A stretch of 64,000 nucleotides of DNA from Pseudorasbora parva (lineage: Eukaryota > Chordata > Actinopteri > Cypriniformes > Gobionidae), in the NCBI RefSeq assembly GCF_024679245.1, contig NC_090184.1:13901233-13965232 (forward strand), in the 5' to 3' direction. This document shows, in pieces, positions 13,401 to 24,938 of this stretch; the first letter of the stretch is position 1; every line of letters begins with the position of its first letter. The notes under the pieces were generated by a model. It was not told where the DNA came from. It ran no database searches and was given only the letters and a program-made list of their open reading frames with translations. A program made the translations under genes and the position numbers.

Positions 13401-15329
13401 CCATTTCTCCATCAATCAGTTCCTTCTTTAGCTACAAGATCGCTAATCATTTTATCTTGCGTTCAGATTTTGTCATGTAAAACGACGGCAGACCTCCACA
13501 GGCTGCAGACAGAGCATGGTGAATGGATCTGTGACTGTGGATTCCCTGGAATATACAGACCTGAAATTTCCATCCAAGATGTACCAAAGATTTACTCTTT
13601 TGCAGTACGACATTACATATATCTTAGGTATGTATCTGTATTCAAATTTGATCACATTTAATTAGAAAGAGTACTAACATTTATTAACTCCTTTGTTTTT
13701 ATTAAATGTGCACTATGTAGTATTTTTGCTTACAATAGAGTTCTTACAATATGCCAAATATTTCCAACTATTTGTAAATTGTGAGAAAACTGCTATTTTA
13801 ACCAGGGACCCGGGACATCTGAGGGAGTCGTCTGTCAATTGCGTCATATCTGCGTTACCCTCGGTTTCATTTTGCAGAAACGCTTTACTCTTAGCAGTGT
13901 ACAACAAGTGTCACAGCAGCCGCCGAGCGAACGCACAGAGGAACGTCATAACATCATTTTAAACACACTTAAATACATCTAATATGATAAACAGAGCTGT
14001 GTTACCTCATACTCATGATCGGAAAAATGGAAATGGCACTGGCGACTGTATCCCGTCATAATAAAAGTGCCACTGCTCGCAAGACGTGTGTTGCGCAACA
14101 ATCGCTCCAGCAGCCTTGCTCAGCTCCTCAATATTCGGTCCTGCTCTGCTTCATACTACAGAGACATTAATAACCACATCCATGAACATGATTTCTGCCC
14201 GAGTCCTATCCCGATTCTTTTCCACCGGCTGTGAGGTGAAGACCACATGTCTCAAGATTCTGCGCTTAAACCTGGCGTCAATTTTACTACGCCTTTGTTT
14301 TTAATAGGCGCCCTCTAGCGGATGGAAAAGTTACATAGTGTAGCTTTAAATTAACACTCATTTATGTATATGACACCACCTCCAATTTGACTATTTGTTC
14401 CAAGAGCACTATTTTACGGAGCCCCTGAAAGAGACATGGTGGAGGGGGAAAAAAACGAGATGGGAGGAAAAATGCATTTGAGCTCTTTGAGTGAATGCAA
14501 ATTTTGATTTTATTTTAATTCTTTATTTTTTGCAAGGGAACACAAAAGCATTGACTTATTATTTTTCCTCCCATCTTGTTTTTTTCCCCTCCACCATGTC
14601 ACTTTGGGCTCTGTACTATTTAATATATGTATACAATGAATAAATATCTATTTAGTAATATGTTATGTGATATTGCTTGAATATAAGAATAGTCATTTAA
14701 CATTCTGTCCTCATTTTCACAGAACATCGAATATGATTCATCAGTTCACAAAGGGGTTGAATGCTTATGGACAGTTCTGGGATATGGTAAAAACTCACTG
14801 GGTTGAGTTTCTGCCCATCTTTATCAACATGCAAGAGCCCCTTTCCAGAAGCACATTCAGAGCCCTGTTCCAAATCGACTGGAGTAAAGCAGGGACCAAG
14901 AAGAGGGCAGCTGAAGAGCACACTTTACATTACTGGGAACTGGTGCTTAAGATGATTGAGGGTGAGTATCCTAGTTAACTGTTAACTGTGTAATCATGTA
15001 CTTTGTGCCTGTAAATTGGCAATTCATTTGAGTCTTGAGCTTGTAATTTTTCCCCCATAACAGATAAAAAACCAAAAGCTCCACAAAATGAGTTGCATTT
15101 TGAGGAGATATTGGCCTTCGTAACTGGAGCGGATGAAGTCCCACCGCTTGGGTTCTCGCAGAAGCCCAGCATTCACTTCTACCAGCCAGAGGAGCGTGGA
15201 TGCCGTCTACCATATGCTAACACATGCATGATGGGATTGTTCCTGCCCAGGGTTGTAAAAGATGAAGTGGAACTTTACAGAATGCTCTTGAGAGCAATCC
15301 GAGACTCAGCTGAATTTGGGAGAACATAA
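10421..15329 (+). CDS. NHR-HECT E3 ubiquitin ligase (Neuralized domain fused to HECT), 11 exons
   Basis: Exons: 10421-10424, 10508-11005, 11096-11203, 11310-11417 (11411 is an alternative donor), 11736-11971, 12114-12254, 12816-13030, 13125-13392, 13467-13627, 14723-14961, 15064-15329. All introns are GT-AG and the phases join without a stop, giving about 747 aa. Residues 10-167 form a Neuralized homology repeat ([22 protein letters not shown]). Residues about 240-318 resemble the module before HECT in fish G2E3-like ligases (RLCRLHVDTLKK, LYIIPETD). A Ser/Pro linker follows, then HECT from about 400 to 747 with ALDCGGPRREFF, LIAWSVAHGGPG and the catalytic LPYANTC, Cys about 714 (15225-15227). 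It should transfer ubiquitin through that Cys, with the NHR choosing the substrate. There is no RING. The exon structure of the NHR part matches neurl3. Exon 1 supplies only ATGG; RNA evidence is needed for it. Confidence 0.85.
12297..12750. mobile_element. Non-autonomous hAT-type element in intron 6 of the NHR-HECT gene
   Basis: The inverted ends both read CATGGGCGTC and both continue to GTGGGTGGG. A perfect 8-bp direct repeat CATACACC flanks it (12289-12296 and 12751-12758), the length expected for hAT. 454 bp, no coding. It ends 65 bases before exon 7. Confidence 0.85.
13706..14345 (+). mobile_element. TTAA-flanked 640-bp element, copy A, in intron 9 of the NHR-HECT gene
   Basis: Flanked by TTAA (13702-13705 and 14346-14349). 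The termini are inverted versions of GTGCACTATGTAG and GTTACATAGTGTAG. It is the only uninterrupted copy of a family found four times here. It has no transposase. TTAA duplication fits Kolobok or piggyBac-type transposition; I do not assign which. Confidence 0.8.
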
Positions 15330-15739
15330 ATGTATATAATTCATAATGGAAACATCCCTAATAGGCCGATATAATTATTATTTACAAGCTATTATTTTAT
15401 TACTTTAAAAAAAAGAACTTATGTACAGTTATTTGTATATGCTGTATATATTTGACACATTTTGCGCACTATGCCACATACATTTTTTAATATTATATTT
15501 ATATTTTATTTTCATACAAATGTCAGTAGCACTTTATTTTACAGTCATATGCCCCATGAACATACTCTGCAGGTTACTTATTACTGTAATTACAAAAACT
15601 TACAATAACAAGGGGTTATCTCTAAACCTTAACCCCTGTTACCTTATATTACCTGCTATTTTCTTAGGTAATTACACGTACTGTAAAATAAAATGCGGCC
15701 CAAATGTCAGTCATACCTGTAGGCTATAAACTGTTAGAA

Positions 15740-15745
15740 AATAAA
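15740..15745 (+). promoter_or_regulatory. Candidate poly(A) signal of the NHR-HECT gene
   Basis: AATAAA about 410 bases after the stop codon on the coding strand. Other A/T-rich hexamers are nearby, so the actual site is uncertain. Confidence 0.35.
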
Positions 15746-16385
<640 letters not shown>

Positions 16386-17242
16386 TGTGCAATGCCTAGT
16401 TGCTAAGAAATTGTTCTCAGATATTTTAGTTGCATGTCTTTGTCTATTTTCTGGGTTTCATGTATTGTCTGGGTAAGATTTTGCATTATTATTGCAGTCA
16501 TAAGATGAAAGTGAAAGTAATAAGAATAAATCATGATTCAGTGTGTTCTTTATTGCTCATTGGTCCTTGAACTTCCACTTTAAATATGCTCTCTGTTTGT
16601 ATGACTGTTTGCGTTAAAGGTGCACTATGTAGTATTTTTGCAGTAAAATATCCAAAAACCACTAGGCTACTGTTATACTTTGTTCAGTTGAGTTCTTACA
16701 ATATCCCAAATGTTTCCAACTATTTGTAAATTGTGAGAAAATTGCTATTTTAACCCATGAACAAGGACACCCGAGTCGCCTGTCATTTGTGTCATATCTG
16801 TGCTTTTCTCTTAGCAGTGTGAACAAGTGTCACATCAGCCACTGAGCAAACGCACAGAGTAACGTCATAACATCATTTTAAGCACACTTAGATGTATCTA
16901 ATATGATAAACAGAGCTGCGTTACCTCATACTCCCGCGACTGTGTCCCGTCATAATAATAGTCCCGCTGCTCGCAAGGCCTTGCTCAGCTCATCAACACT
17001 CGGTCCTGCTCTGCTTCATACTACAGTAACGGTAATAACTGCATCCATGAACATGAATTCTGCCCGAGTCCTATCCCGATTCTTTTCCACCTGCTGTGAG
17101 GTGAAGACCCAGACTGATCTCATGAAATGGTGTATGTATGACACGCCAATTGGTATGCCATTTTGGCGTGCTAGCAAGACGCATAATCGCTTTTTAGCGT
17201 GTTTATCAACGCTGTTTCATTCTACCCCCTACACTGCCCCTA

Positions 17243-17380
17243 CGCCTAAACCTACCCAACACACACACAGCCCCTAAACCTACCCATCACACACACAAAG
17301 CCCCTAAACCTACCCATCACACACACACAGCCCCTAAACCTACCCATCACACACACACAGCCCCTAAACCTACCCATCAC
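17243..17380. repeat. Short tandem array of about 30-bp units
   Basis: About five units of CCCCTAAACCTACCCATCAC plus ACACACACAG. It lies near the left end of the insertion. Confidence 0.8.
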
Positions 17381-18164
17381 AAGAAACATTCTGCATTTTT
17401 ACATTATTAAAAAAACATAATTTAGCATGTTTATAAATCCATTTACCTTGTGGACACACACACATATTCAGACACATTTTGAACGCAAACTCTTTCCTAA
17501 ACCTACCCATTTGTGTATTATAAAAAACAGGATATAACAGGCAGATACGACTGCAGGCACAATTTATTCAGAAAGTACAAATACTCCAAGTGTTCCGAGG
17601 CCAAACGATTGATTTGTGTGAAGAAAATCCCCAAAAGCGATCAGAACGTCGAGTCCATCTGCCAAAGATTAATAATAAATTTCAAATATTGCTGCCGGAA
17701 GAAATGTCACATCAGCTTTGACAGCATTGGCTGTCGTGTGTCTCGTGACCAATTGCGCCATTACGTCAGCTTTGATTGTAAAATGCCATTGGCTCTCGTG
17801 TGTCTCGTGACCGATTGCGTCATTCTAAACTTGTCGTCTCGTGTATCATTTGAATCAGAAATATTAATGAGTGCGTGTGTGTTCTGTTAACGAAGGGGCG
17901 CGATCATCATTTCAACGAATAAAACATTAATATAAAGTGTGTTCTTCACAAGAAGATATCGTATGACATCAGAAGACTTGGAATGCAACATGAGTTAATC
18001 CTTTTATACTGTTTTGTTGGTCAGTTTTTGCAATAAATACATGTGACTGTACATTTATTTGCCTGTTACGTGTTTTATATTGTTGAGAGTGTGTAGGTTT
18101 AGGGTAGGAGTGGAGTAAGTTGCTCCGAATTTTAAAATTAGGCTATAAATATTATCAGGTTGGC

Positions 18165-19545
18165 GGAATCACACGCCATAGACATACACGCGGAGATGAT
18201 GCTTCGTTTAGGCGTAGACATACATGCGGAGATGATGCTTCGTTTAGGCGTAGACATACACGCGGAATCACACGCCGTAGACATACACGCGGAGATGATG
18301 CTTCGTTTAGGCATAGACATACACGCAGAGATGATGGTTCGTTTAGGCGTAGACATACACACAAAAGATGATGCTTCGTTTAGGTGTAGACATACACGCG
18401 GAGATGATGCTTCGTTTAGGTGTAGACATACACGCGGAGATGATGCTTCATTTAGGCATAGACATACACACAAAAGATGATGCTTCGTTTAGGTGTAGAC
18501 ATACACGCGGAGATGATGCTTCGTTTAGGCATAGACATACACGCAGAGATGATGGTTCGTTTAGGCGTAGACATACACACAAAAGATGATGCTTCGTTTA
18601 GGTGTAGACATACACGCGGAGATGATGCTTCGTTTAGGTGTAGACATACACGCGGAGATGATGCTTCATTTAGGCGTAGACATACACACAAAAGATGATG
18701 CTTCGTTTAGGTATAGACATACACGCGGAGATGATGCTTCGTTTAGGTGTAGACATACACGTGTAGATGATGCTTCGTTTAGGTGTAGATATACACGCGG
18801 AGATGATGCTTCGTTTAGGTGTAGACATAAACGCGGAGATGATGCTTCGTTTAGGCGTAGACATACACGCGGAGATGATGCTTCGTTTAGGCGTAGACAT
18901 ACACGCGGAGATGATGCTTCGTTTAGGTGTAGACATACACGCGGAGATGATGCTTCGTTTAGGTGTAGACATACACGCGGAGATGATGCTTCGTTTAGAT
19001 GTATACGTACACGCGGAGATGATGCTTCGTTTAGGCGTAGACGTACACGCGGAGATGATGCTTCGTTTAGGCGTAGACATACACGCGGAGATGATGCTTC
19101 GTTTAGGTGTAGACATACACGCGGAGATGATGCTTCGTTTAGGTGTAGACATACACGCGGAGATGATGCTTCGTTTAGGTGTAGACATACACGCGGAGAT
19201 GATGCTTCGTTTAGGTGTAGACATACACGCGGAGATGATGCTTCGTTTAGGTGTAGACATACACGCGGAGATGATGCTTCGTTTAGGTGTAGACATACAC
19301 GCGGAGATGATGCTTCGTTTAGGTGTAGACATACACGCGGAGATGATGCTTCGTTTAGGCGTAGACATACACGCGGAGATGATGCTTCGTTTAGGCGTAG
19401 ACATACACGCGGAGATGATGCTTCGTTTAGGCGTAGACATACACGCGGAATCACACGGCGTAGACATACACGCAGAGATGATGCTTCGTTTAGGTGTAGA
19501 CATACACGCGGAATCACACGGTGTAGACATACACGCGGATAGCTC
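18165..19545. repeat. 36-bp minisatellite array, about 38 units
   Basis: Unit: GTAGACATACACGCGGAGAT followed by GATGCTTCGTTTAGGY. Some units carry ACACACAAAAGATG in place of ACACGCGGAGATG, one base longer. Between 18360 and 18690 these recur about every 109 bases (36+36+37). The right part (18770-19440) is almost uniform. Truncated units with GGAATCACACG occur at both ends. Long frames on both strands result from the repeat and I do not call a gene. Confidence 0.95.
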
Positions 19546-21618
19546 AAAATGTGTATAGATAACGCCACTTGCCTTTAGAAAGTGGCGTGTATGTTTACGA
19601 AAAGTCACGATGTCACGACATGTTGGAAGACCACATGACCCAAGATTCTGCGCTCAAACTTGGCGTCATCAAACTATGCCTTTGTTTTGAATAGGCGCCG
19701 TCTAGCAGACGGAAAAATGACAGCTTTAAGCACCATTACACTGATTTAAGTCAGCATTTCAACACCAGCCGTAAAGATGCGTTAAATTCGACAAAGTGGT
19801 TTAATAAAGGATGTGATGTATTAATGTTGTGAATTAGCACATTTTATTATACCATTTTTCAGTTGGCCAATTAGCTTTATATGGGACAATTACAAAGCAC
19901 ACTGATCCTTTAACAATGCATTGGTGAAAAAATGCACACCTTTTGAAGGTGTGAAACAGTAACCCCTGACCTGACGGATCACGTATTGACAGAGGACAGA
20001 GCAAGACAAAACACCGGTCATGAATTAGAATTCTAAAATGAGAATTTTTAAAGAGAAATTACGGAGGATTAATATAAGAGGGGGCTTGAGTTTGTTGCCC
20101 AGCTTGTGTCAAAGCGTGTGATACTTTACGCCAGGGGTTATTCTTTTCCCATATTCCCATATTATGCTTTTAAAACTGCACTATGTAACTTTCCATCCGC
20201 TAGAGGTCGCCTATTCAAAACAAAGGTGTAGCTTGATGACGCCAAGTTTAAGCTTAGAATCTTGGGACATGTGGTCTTCACCTCACAGCTGGTGAAAAAA
20301 AAAATCGGGAAATGGACATGTTCATGGATGCGGTTATTAACGTTATTGCAGTATGAAGCAGGACCAAGTGTTGAGGGAGCTGAGCAAGGCCGCTGGAGAG
20401 ACCGCGAGCGGGACTTTTATTATGACAGGACAGTCGCACACATTTCCGCTTTTCTGGTCATGAGTATGAGGTAACACAGCTCTGTTTATCATATTAGATA
20501 CATTTAAGTGTGTTTAAAATTATGTTATGACCAGAGGTGGGTAGTAACGAATTACATTTACTTCGTTACATTTACTTGAGTACATTTTTTGGGTAACTTG
20601 TACTTTTAGAGTATATTTAAAAATGGGTACTTTTACTTTTACTCAAGTACATTTCTTGTGAAAAAACTGTACTTTTACTTAGTTACATTCGGTGGCGTTC
20701 CTCCACTACTGTCAATGGTGATAATTAATTATATATTTTAAAATAAGTTATGACTTGTTCGCAAGTCTCGCGAAACGTTGGAGAGGCTGCTTCGCGAGAG
20801 GTGGATACGCATCACCCGCATAAAATTAGCGCGCGTTTAGTCAGAAGATGATGGCCAAAGCAGAGGGAGATGTGTGTGAGCTACGGCAGATCATCCGTAC
20901 GTGGCCTCATGTTCAGCCTGTTTTCAGTCCAAGATGTCAAAAAGAACAGTTTCATAATTTAATGCATGCTGTGTGCACCAGTATGAACTGACATCTCAGC
21001 ATACAATAATTCCAGCTCCAACCTGAGAGAGCAGTGGTAAGTGTAACAATGATGCCTATATTTGAACACTGTTAATGGTAATTTGGTAACTATGGGCACT
21101 TTTCCTTTATTGTAATACTATTTCACACACTGTCCGAGTGTTTTCCTCATATGCGCTCTTGTGCAAGCATTGACAAATCGTTTGAATCCTCCGAACACAC
21201 ATCCACAAACAAACGTTCACATCTGCACATTTACATATCTTTTGTTTCTCATAAAACGAGCAACCTCATTGGCAAAATGTACCTGTGACAATGTTTTTGC
21301 AAACCACAAAATACGTACCAATACACACTGCAGGAATTCCAACAGAAATGAACACTATAGGTAGAAAAACGTCTCAGGTTACGTATGTAACCCTAGTTCC
21401 CTGAGGGAACGAGACGCTGCGTCGAAACGCTGTGAGAACGCCTCTGCGTTAATGCGTCGTGAAGCGCCTGTAGAACCATTCCATCGGAAAAAAGATCGAT
21501 CGTCGGCGTGATGACGTCATCGACCGGAAGCTATAAAACGTCCGTGAAAACAAACAGGAACTAACTTCTGATAAAGCCTGAAGTAAGTGATCACGGACAC
21601 GCCGGGAGTATGGCAGAG

Positions 21619-21718
21619 CGACGCAGCGTCTCGTTCCCTCAGGGAACTAGGGTTACATACGTAACCTGAGACGTTCCCTTTCGGGGAACTCGAGCTGCGT
21701 CGAAACGCTGTGAGAACG
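21619..21718. repeat. DIRS internal complementary region
   Basis: The left half pairs exactly with the element's left end (21370-21424) and the right half pairs exactly with its right end (26630-26674). This allows the two ends to be juxtaposed when the cDNA is circularised. It sits just outside the recombinase stop codon. Confidence 0.92.
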
Positions 21719-21779
21719 CTTATACCCACATCGCCATAGGACCAAGTGTCTCGTATGTGTGAAGCCGAAGCGCACACGG

Positions 21780-22830
21780 TTACGAGAGAACCTGTGCCCC
21801 TACTGTAGATGCCAGGTCTAGTTCGTAGAACCTGACGAAGGTAGAAGGAGACGACCATCCGGCCGCGTTGCAGATATCATGGAGGGAAGCCCCCGACAAT
21901 AGTGCTTTAGAAGCAGCCATACCCCTGGTTGAGTGCGCCCGGACAGCCAGTGGAGATGGCTGCCCGGTAGCTTCATAAGCAAGTGAGATGGCCTCGGCCA
22001 CCCACTTGCTCATCCTCTGCTTGGATACTGGAGCCCCCTTCTTAGGGGGTCCAAAACAGACAAACAATTGTTCAGATTTCCTCCACAGGGCAGCTCTGTG
22101 GACATATGTATCCAGTGCCCTCACAGGACACAGCAGATTTAACTTTTCCTGGTCTGACGTCATAAACGGAGGAGGACAGAAGGCTTGTAGAGTGATGGGG
22201 CCCCGTGGGCTCGTAGGAACCTTGGGGACATAACCCGGCCTGGGATGCAGAAATGCTTTCACCATCCCAGGCGCAAACTCTAGACATGAGGGCCCTACTG
22301 ACAGGGACTGAATATCTCCTATTCTTTTAAGAGACGAAATGGCCAACAGGAAAATGGTTTTTAAGGTGAGGAACTTGTCCGAAACCTCCTCCAGAGGTTC
22401 GAACGGTGGTCCGGACAAGCCCCTCAAAACAATGGCCAAGTCCCATGCTGGGACCCTCGAGTGCATAACTGGCCTCAACCTTAAAGTGCCACGAAGGAAG
22501 CGTGTAATTAGAGGGTGTCTTCCCAAAGACACTCCACTGCAAGGGACGTGGAAGGCACCCAAGGCCGCCACGTACACCTTAAGTGTGGAGGGGGTCAACC
22601 CTGCCGAGAACCTTGCCTGCAGGAACTCCAGCACTGTACCAACCCGGCAGTTAACTGGGTCCCACTGGCGTTCTCTGCACCATGCTGAGAAAAGTCTCCA
22701 TTTCAAAGCGTACAGCTTCCTTGTGGACGGAGCTCTGGAGTGTAGGATGGTCTCTACGACCTCGGCCGAGAGACCTTCCTCTATGAGCCTAGCCCCCTCA
22801 GAGGCCAGGCCCACAGTTTCCACATCTCCG
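21780..22830 (-). CDS. DIRS tyrosine recombinase (C-terminal part of a longer open frame)
   Basis: The frame is open from 24890 but everything before about 22830 overlaps the RT/RNase H gene in another frame, so I annotate only the domain-bearing part. It has an N-terminal SAM-like core-binding region (SRAPSTRKLYALKWRLFSAW) and a catalytic domain with the Arg in LKRIGDIQSL, HSTR in RAHSTRGMAA, the Trp in AAGWSSPSTF and the nucleophilic Tyr in RFYELDL. These are the conserved Arg, His-x-x-Arg, His/Trp and Tyr of tyrosine recombinases. It should integrate the circular DIRS intermediate. The start is uncertain, because no Met marks the junction; expression by frameshift or reinitiation is likely. 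Confidence 0.88.
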
Positions 22831-24913
22831 GGCGTGGGTGCAGGAATCTCCCGCCCGCCTGAGAGAGTAGATCCCTCCTGGTCGGAATCTCCATCGGAGA
22901 ACCTTCCAGGAGAGATATCAGGTCCGAAAACCATACTCGGGTCGGCCAGTTCGGAGCCACTAGAAGTACCTGGGCCCCGTCCCGGCGTACCCTCTCCAGA
23001 ACTCCTGGAAGCAAGACAATCGGGGGGAAGGCGTACAGAGGCAGCCTCGGCCACTCCTGTACCATGGCATCCAGCCCCAGCGGGGCCGGATGGGTCAGAG
23101 AAAACCACTGCGGGCAGTGAGAATTCTCCGCCGAAGCGAACAGGTCTATCTCTGCTTTCCCATAAACCTTCCAAAGGAGCTCCACCACCTCTGGGTGGAG
23201 TCTCCATTCCCCGGGCCTCGGCCCCTGTCTCGACAGGCTGTCTGCTTCCTGATTCAGGGCCCCCGGGATATATACTGCCCTGATTGACAGCAATTTCCCT
23301 TGGGCCCACAGGAGGATCCGATGTGCCAATTTGTCCAACGGACGAGACCTCAGACCCCCCTGGTGATTTATATAGGCGACCACGGACGTGTTGTCTGTCC
23401 TGACTAGTACGTGGTGGCCCCTGAGGTCGGGCAGGAACTGTTTCAATGCAAGAAACACTGCGAGCATCTCTAGCCGATTTATGTGCCAGTGCCGCTGATG
23501 TTCCTGCCATAGACCCTGGGACGAGCGACCACTCATGGTCGCCCCCCAGCCCGTGAGAGAGGCATCTGTCGTTAGCGTTACGCGACGAACATGAGCCCCC
23601 AACACGGGACCCTGAGACAAAAACCCCGGGTTTTTCCACATGACCAGAGCACGTAGGCATCGCCGCGTGACTTTGATCGTGCGGAGCGGATTTCCCCTCG
23701 GGGAGAACCCTTTTGTTTTGAGCCACCACTGCAGTGGCCTCATGTACAGTAGGCCAAAAGGTATCACGTTGGACGCTGCTGCCATGAGACCTAACAGTTT
23801 CTGGAACTGTTTCACAGTGACGGCTCGGCCTAGCTTCTGTTCTTTGGCGGCTGCCAGGATCGATGCTATGCGTGTTGGCGATAATTGCGCCCGCATAATT
23901 ACCGAGTCCCAGTTCACACCTAGAAAAGTGGTTCTCTGAGCCGGAGAAAGCACACTCTTCTTGGCGTTCAGCCTCAACCCCAGCTTCGACATGTGGGCGA
24001 GAACAGCATCTCGATGCTGAACCGCCATCTGCTCTGTATTCGCTAGAATCAGCCAGTCGTCGATATAGTTCAGTATGCGGATGCCCTGTAGACGCAGCGG
24101 CGCCAGAGCTGCATCCACACACTTGGTGAACGTGCGGGGTGACAGTGCTAGACCGAAGGGAAGTACACGATATTGGTATGCCTCTCCCCCGAAGGCAAAC
24201 CTCAGGAACTTCCTGTGATGTGGAAGGATGGAGACATGAAAATACGCATCTTTGAGGTCTATGGTGACAAACCAATCCTCCGATTTGACCTGCGCTACAA
24301 TCTGTCTGAGTGTAAGCATCTTGAATTTGAGCTTGGCCACCGAGCGATTCAATAGCCGCAGATCTAATATTGGGCGTAAGCCCCCATCCTTCTTGGGCAC
24401 GATGAAGTAACGGCTGTAAAAGCCAGACTCCCTGCTGGGAGGGGGAACCCTCTCTATAGCCCCTTTTTGCAGGAGTGTCTCTACTTCCTGTGCCATTACC
24501 AGAGCCTGCTCCGGGCCTACCTCTGTAGGTAGGACACCGCAGAAAGGAGGTGGCCGACTTCTGAATTGAATAGCGTACCCCTTTTCTATTATCTGCAGGA
24601 CCCAACGAGATATGTTTGATAGACGTTTCCACTCGTCTAGAAAATCTACTAAGGGAACCAGCCTCTCGAGGCTGGCCTCTGGTGTATTTTGAGCAACAAG
24701 CACAGTGCCCTGAAGCGGCGGACCGGCAGGGAACGACTGACTTGACTGCTCGGGGGCCCCCCGAAGGGGGTGCGGACCACCCTCGGGTGGCCCGCGGAGA
24801 CCGACTGCGCCCCGGCATTGCGGCGGGGTTGGCAGCGCGGCCCCCCGAGGGTGCCGTAGGGAAACGGGTACCGTTAGCAGGGGTAAACACCGTTTCCCTA
24901 CGGGGGGAACCAC
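22781..24913 (-). CDS. DIRS reverse transcriptase-RNase H (710 aa)
   Basis: Residues 140-390 form the reverse transcriptase, with FIVPKKDGGLRPILDLR, WFVTIDLKDAYFHV (first catalytic Asp) and YIDD at 283-286. RNase H starts near 445 with TTDASLTGWGA, then RLEMLAVFLALK, RTDNTSVVAYINHQGG and EADSLSR near 565, so all four acidic catalytic positions look intact. The C-terminal 140 residues (AEIDLFASAENSHCPQWFS, VLLVAPNWPTRVW) resemble the extension after RNase H in DIRS pol, often described as methyltransferase-like; I could not confirm that. It copies the element's RNA. The N-terminal 80 residues are low-complexity and the true start may be a frameshift or an internal codon. Confidence 0.9.
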   Translation of the reverse strand: MVPPVGKRCLPLLTVPVSLRHPRGAALPTPPQCRGAVGLRGPPEGGPHPLRGAPEQSSQSFPAGPPLQGTVLVAQNTPEASLERLVPLVDFLDEWKRLSNISRWVLQIIEKGYAIQFRSRPPPFCGVLPTEVGPEQALVMAQEVETLLQKGAIERVPPPSRESGFYSRYFIVPKKDGGLRPILDLRLLNRSVAKLKFKMLTLRQIVAQVKSEDWFVTIDLKDAYFHVSILPHHRKFLRFAFGGEAYQYRVLPFGLALSPRTFTKCVDAALAPLRLQGIRILNYIDDWLILANTEQMAVQHRDAVLAHMSKLGLRLNAKKSVLSPAQRTTFLGVNWDSVIMRAQLSPTRIASILAAAKEQKLGRAVTVKQFQKLLGLMAAASNVIPFGLLYMRPLQWWLKTKGFSPRGNPLRTIKVTRRCLRALVMWKNPGFLSQGPVLGAHVRRVTLTTDASLTGWGATMSGRSSQGLWQEHQRHWHINRLEMLAVFLALKQFLPDLRGHHVLVRTDNTSVVAYINHQGGLRSRPLDKLAHRILLWAQGKLLSIRAVYIPGALNQEADSLSRQGPRPGEWRLHPEVVELLWKVYGKAEIDLFASAENSHCPQWFSLTHPAPLGLDAMVQEWPRLPLYAFPPIVLLPGVLERVRRDGAQVLLVAPNWPTRVWFSDLISLLEGSPMEIPTRRDLLSQAGGRFLHPRPEMWKLWAWPLRGLGS

Positions 24914-24938
24914 CCTCAGCGTCCTGACGCTTCTGGCG

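Larger units (their letters stand above)
17110..19625. mobile_element. Insertion carrying the 36-bp array
   Basis: It splits copy B and is bounded by GAAGACC on both sides (17103-17109 and 19626-19632), a 7-bp putative target duplication. The left end begins CAGACTGATCTCATGAAAT. No clear terminal inverted repeat and no recognisable transposase. A 125-residue frame at 17513-17890 shows no known domain. Confidence 0.6.
16618..19725 (+). mobile_element. TTAA-flanked element, copy B, split by a 2.5-kb insertion
   Basis: Same family as 13706-14345, with TTAA at 16614-16617 and 19726-19729. The left part is 16618-17109 and the right part resumes at 19626. The interrupting segment carries a satellite array. 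Confidence 0.8.

Noticed and set aside
17513..17890. 125-codon Cys-rich frame as a gene
   Set aside because: No recognisable family or splice context; lies in a mobile segment near satellite repeats.
18586..19608. Open frames of 263-318 codons on both strands in the 36-bp array
   Set aside because: They follow from a stop-free 36-bp unit. There is no start context, splice site or non-repeat domain.
22339..23283. 314-codon plus-strand frame
   Set aside because: Antisense shadow of the DIRS RT/RNase H and recombinase region; no domain of its own.
22831..24890. N-terminal two thirds of the 1036-codon minus-strand frame
   Set aside because: Lies entirely over the RT/RNase H gene in another frame and has no recognisable domain; only the C-terminal recombinase is real.
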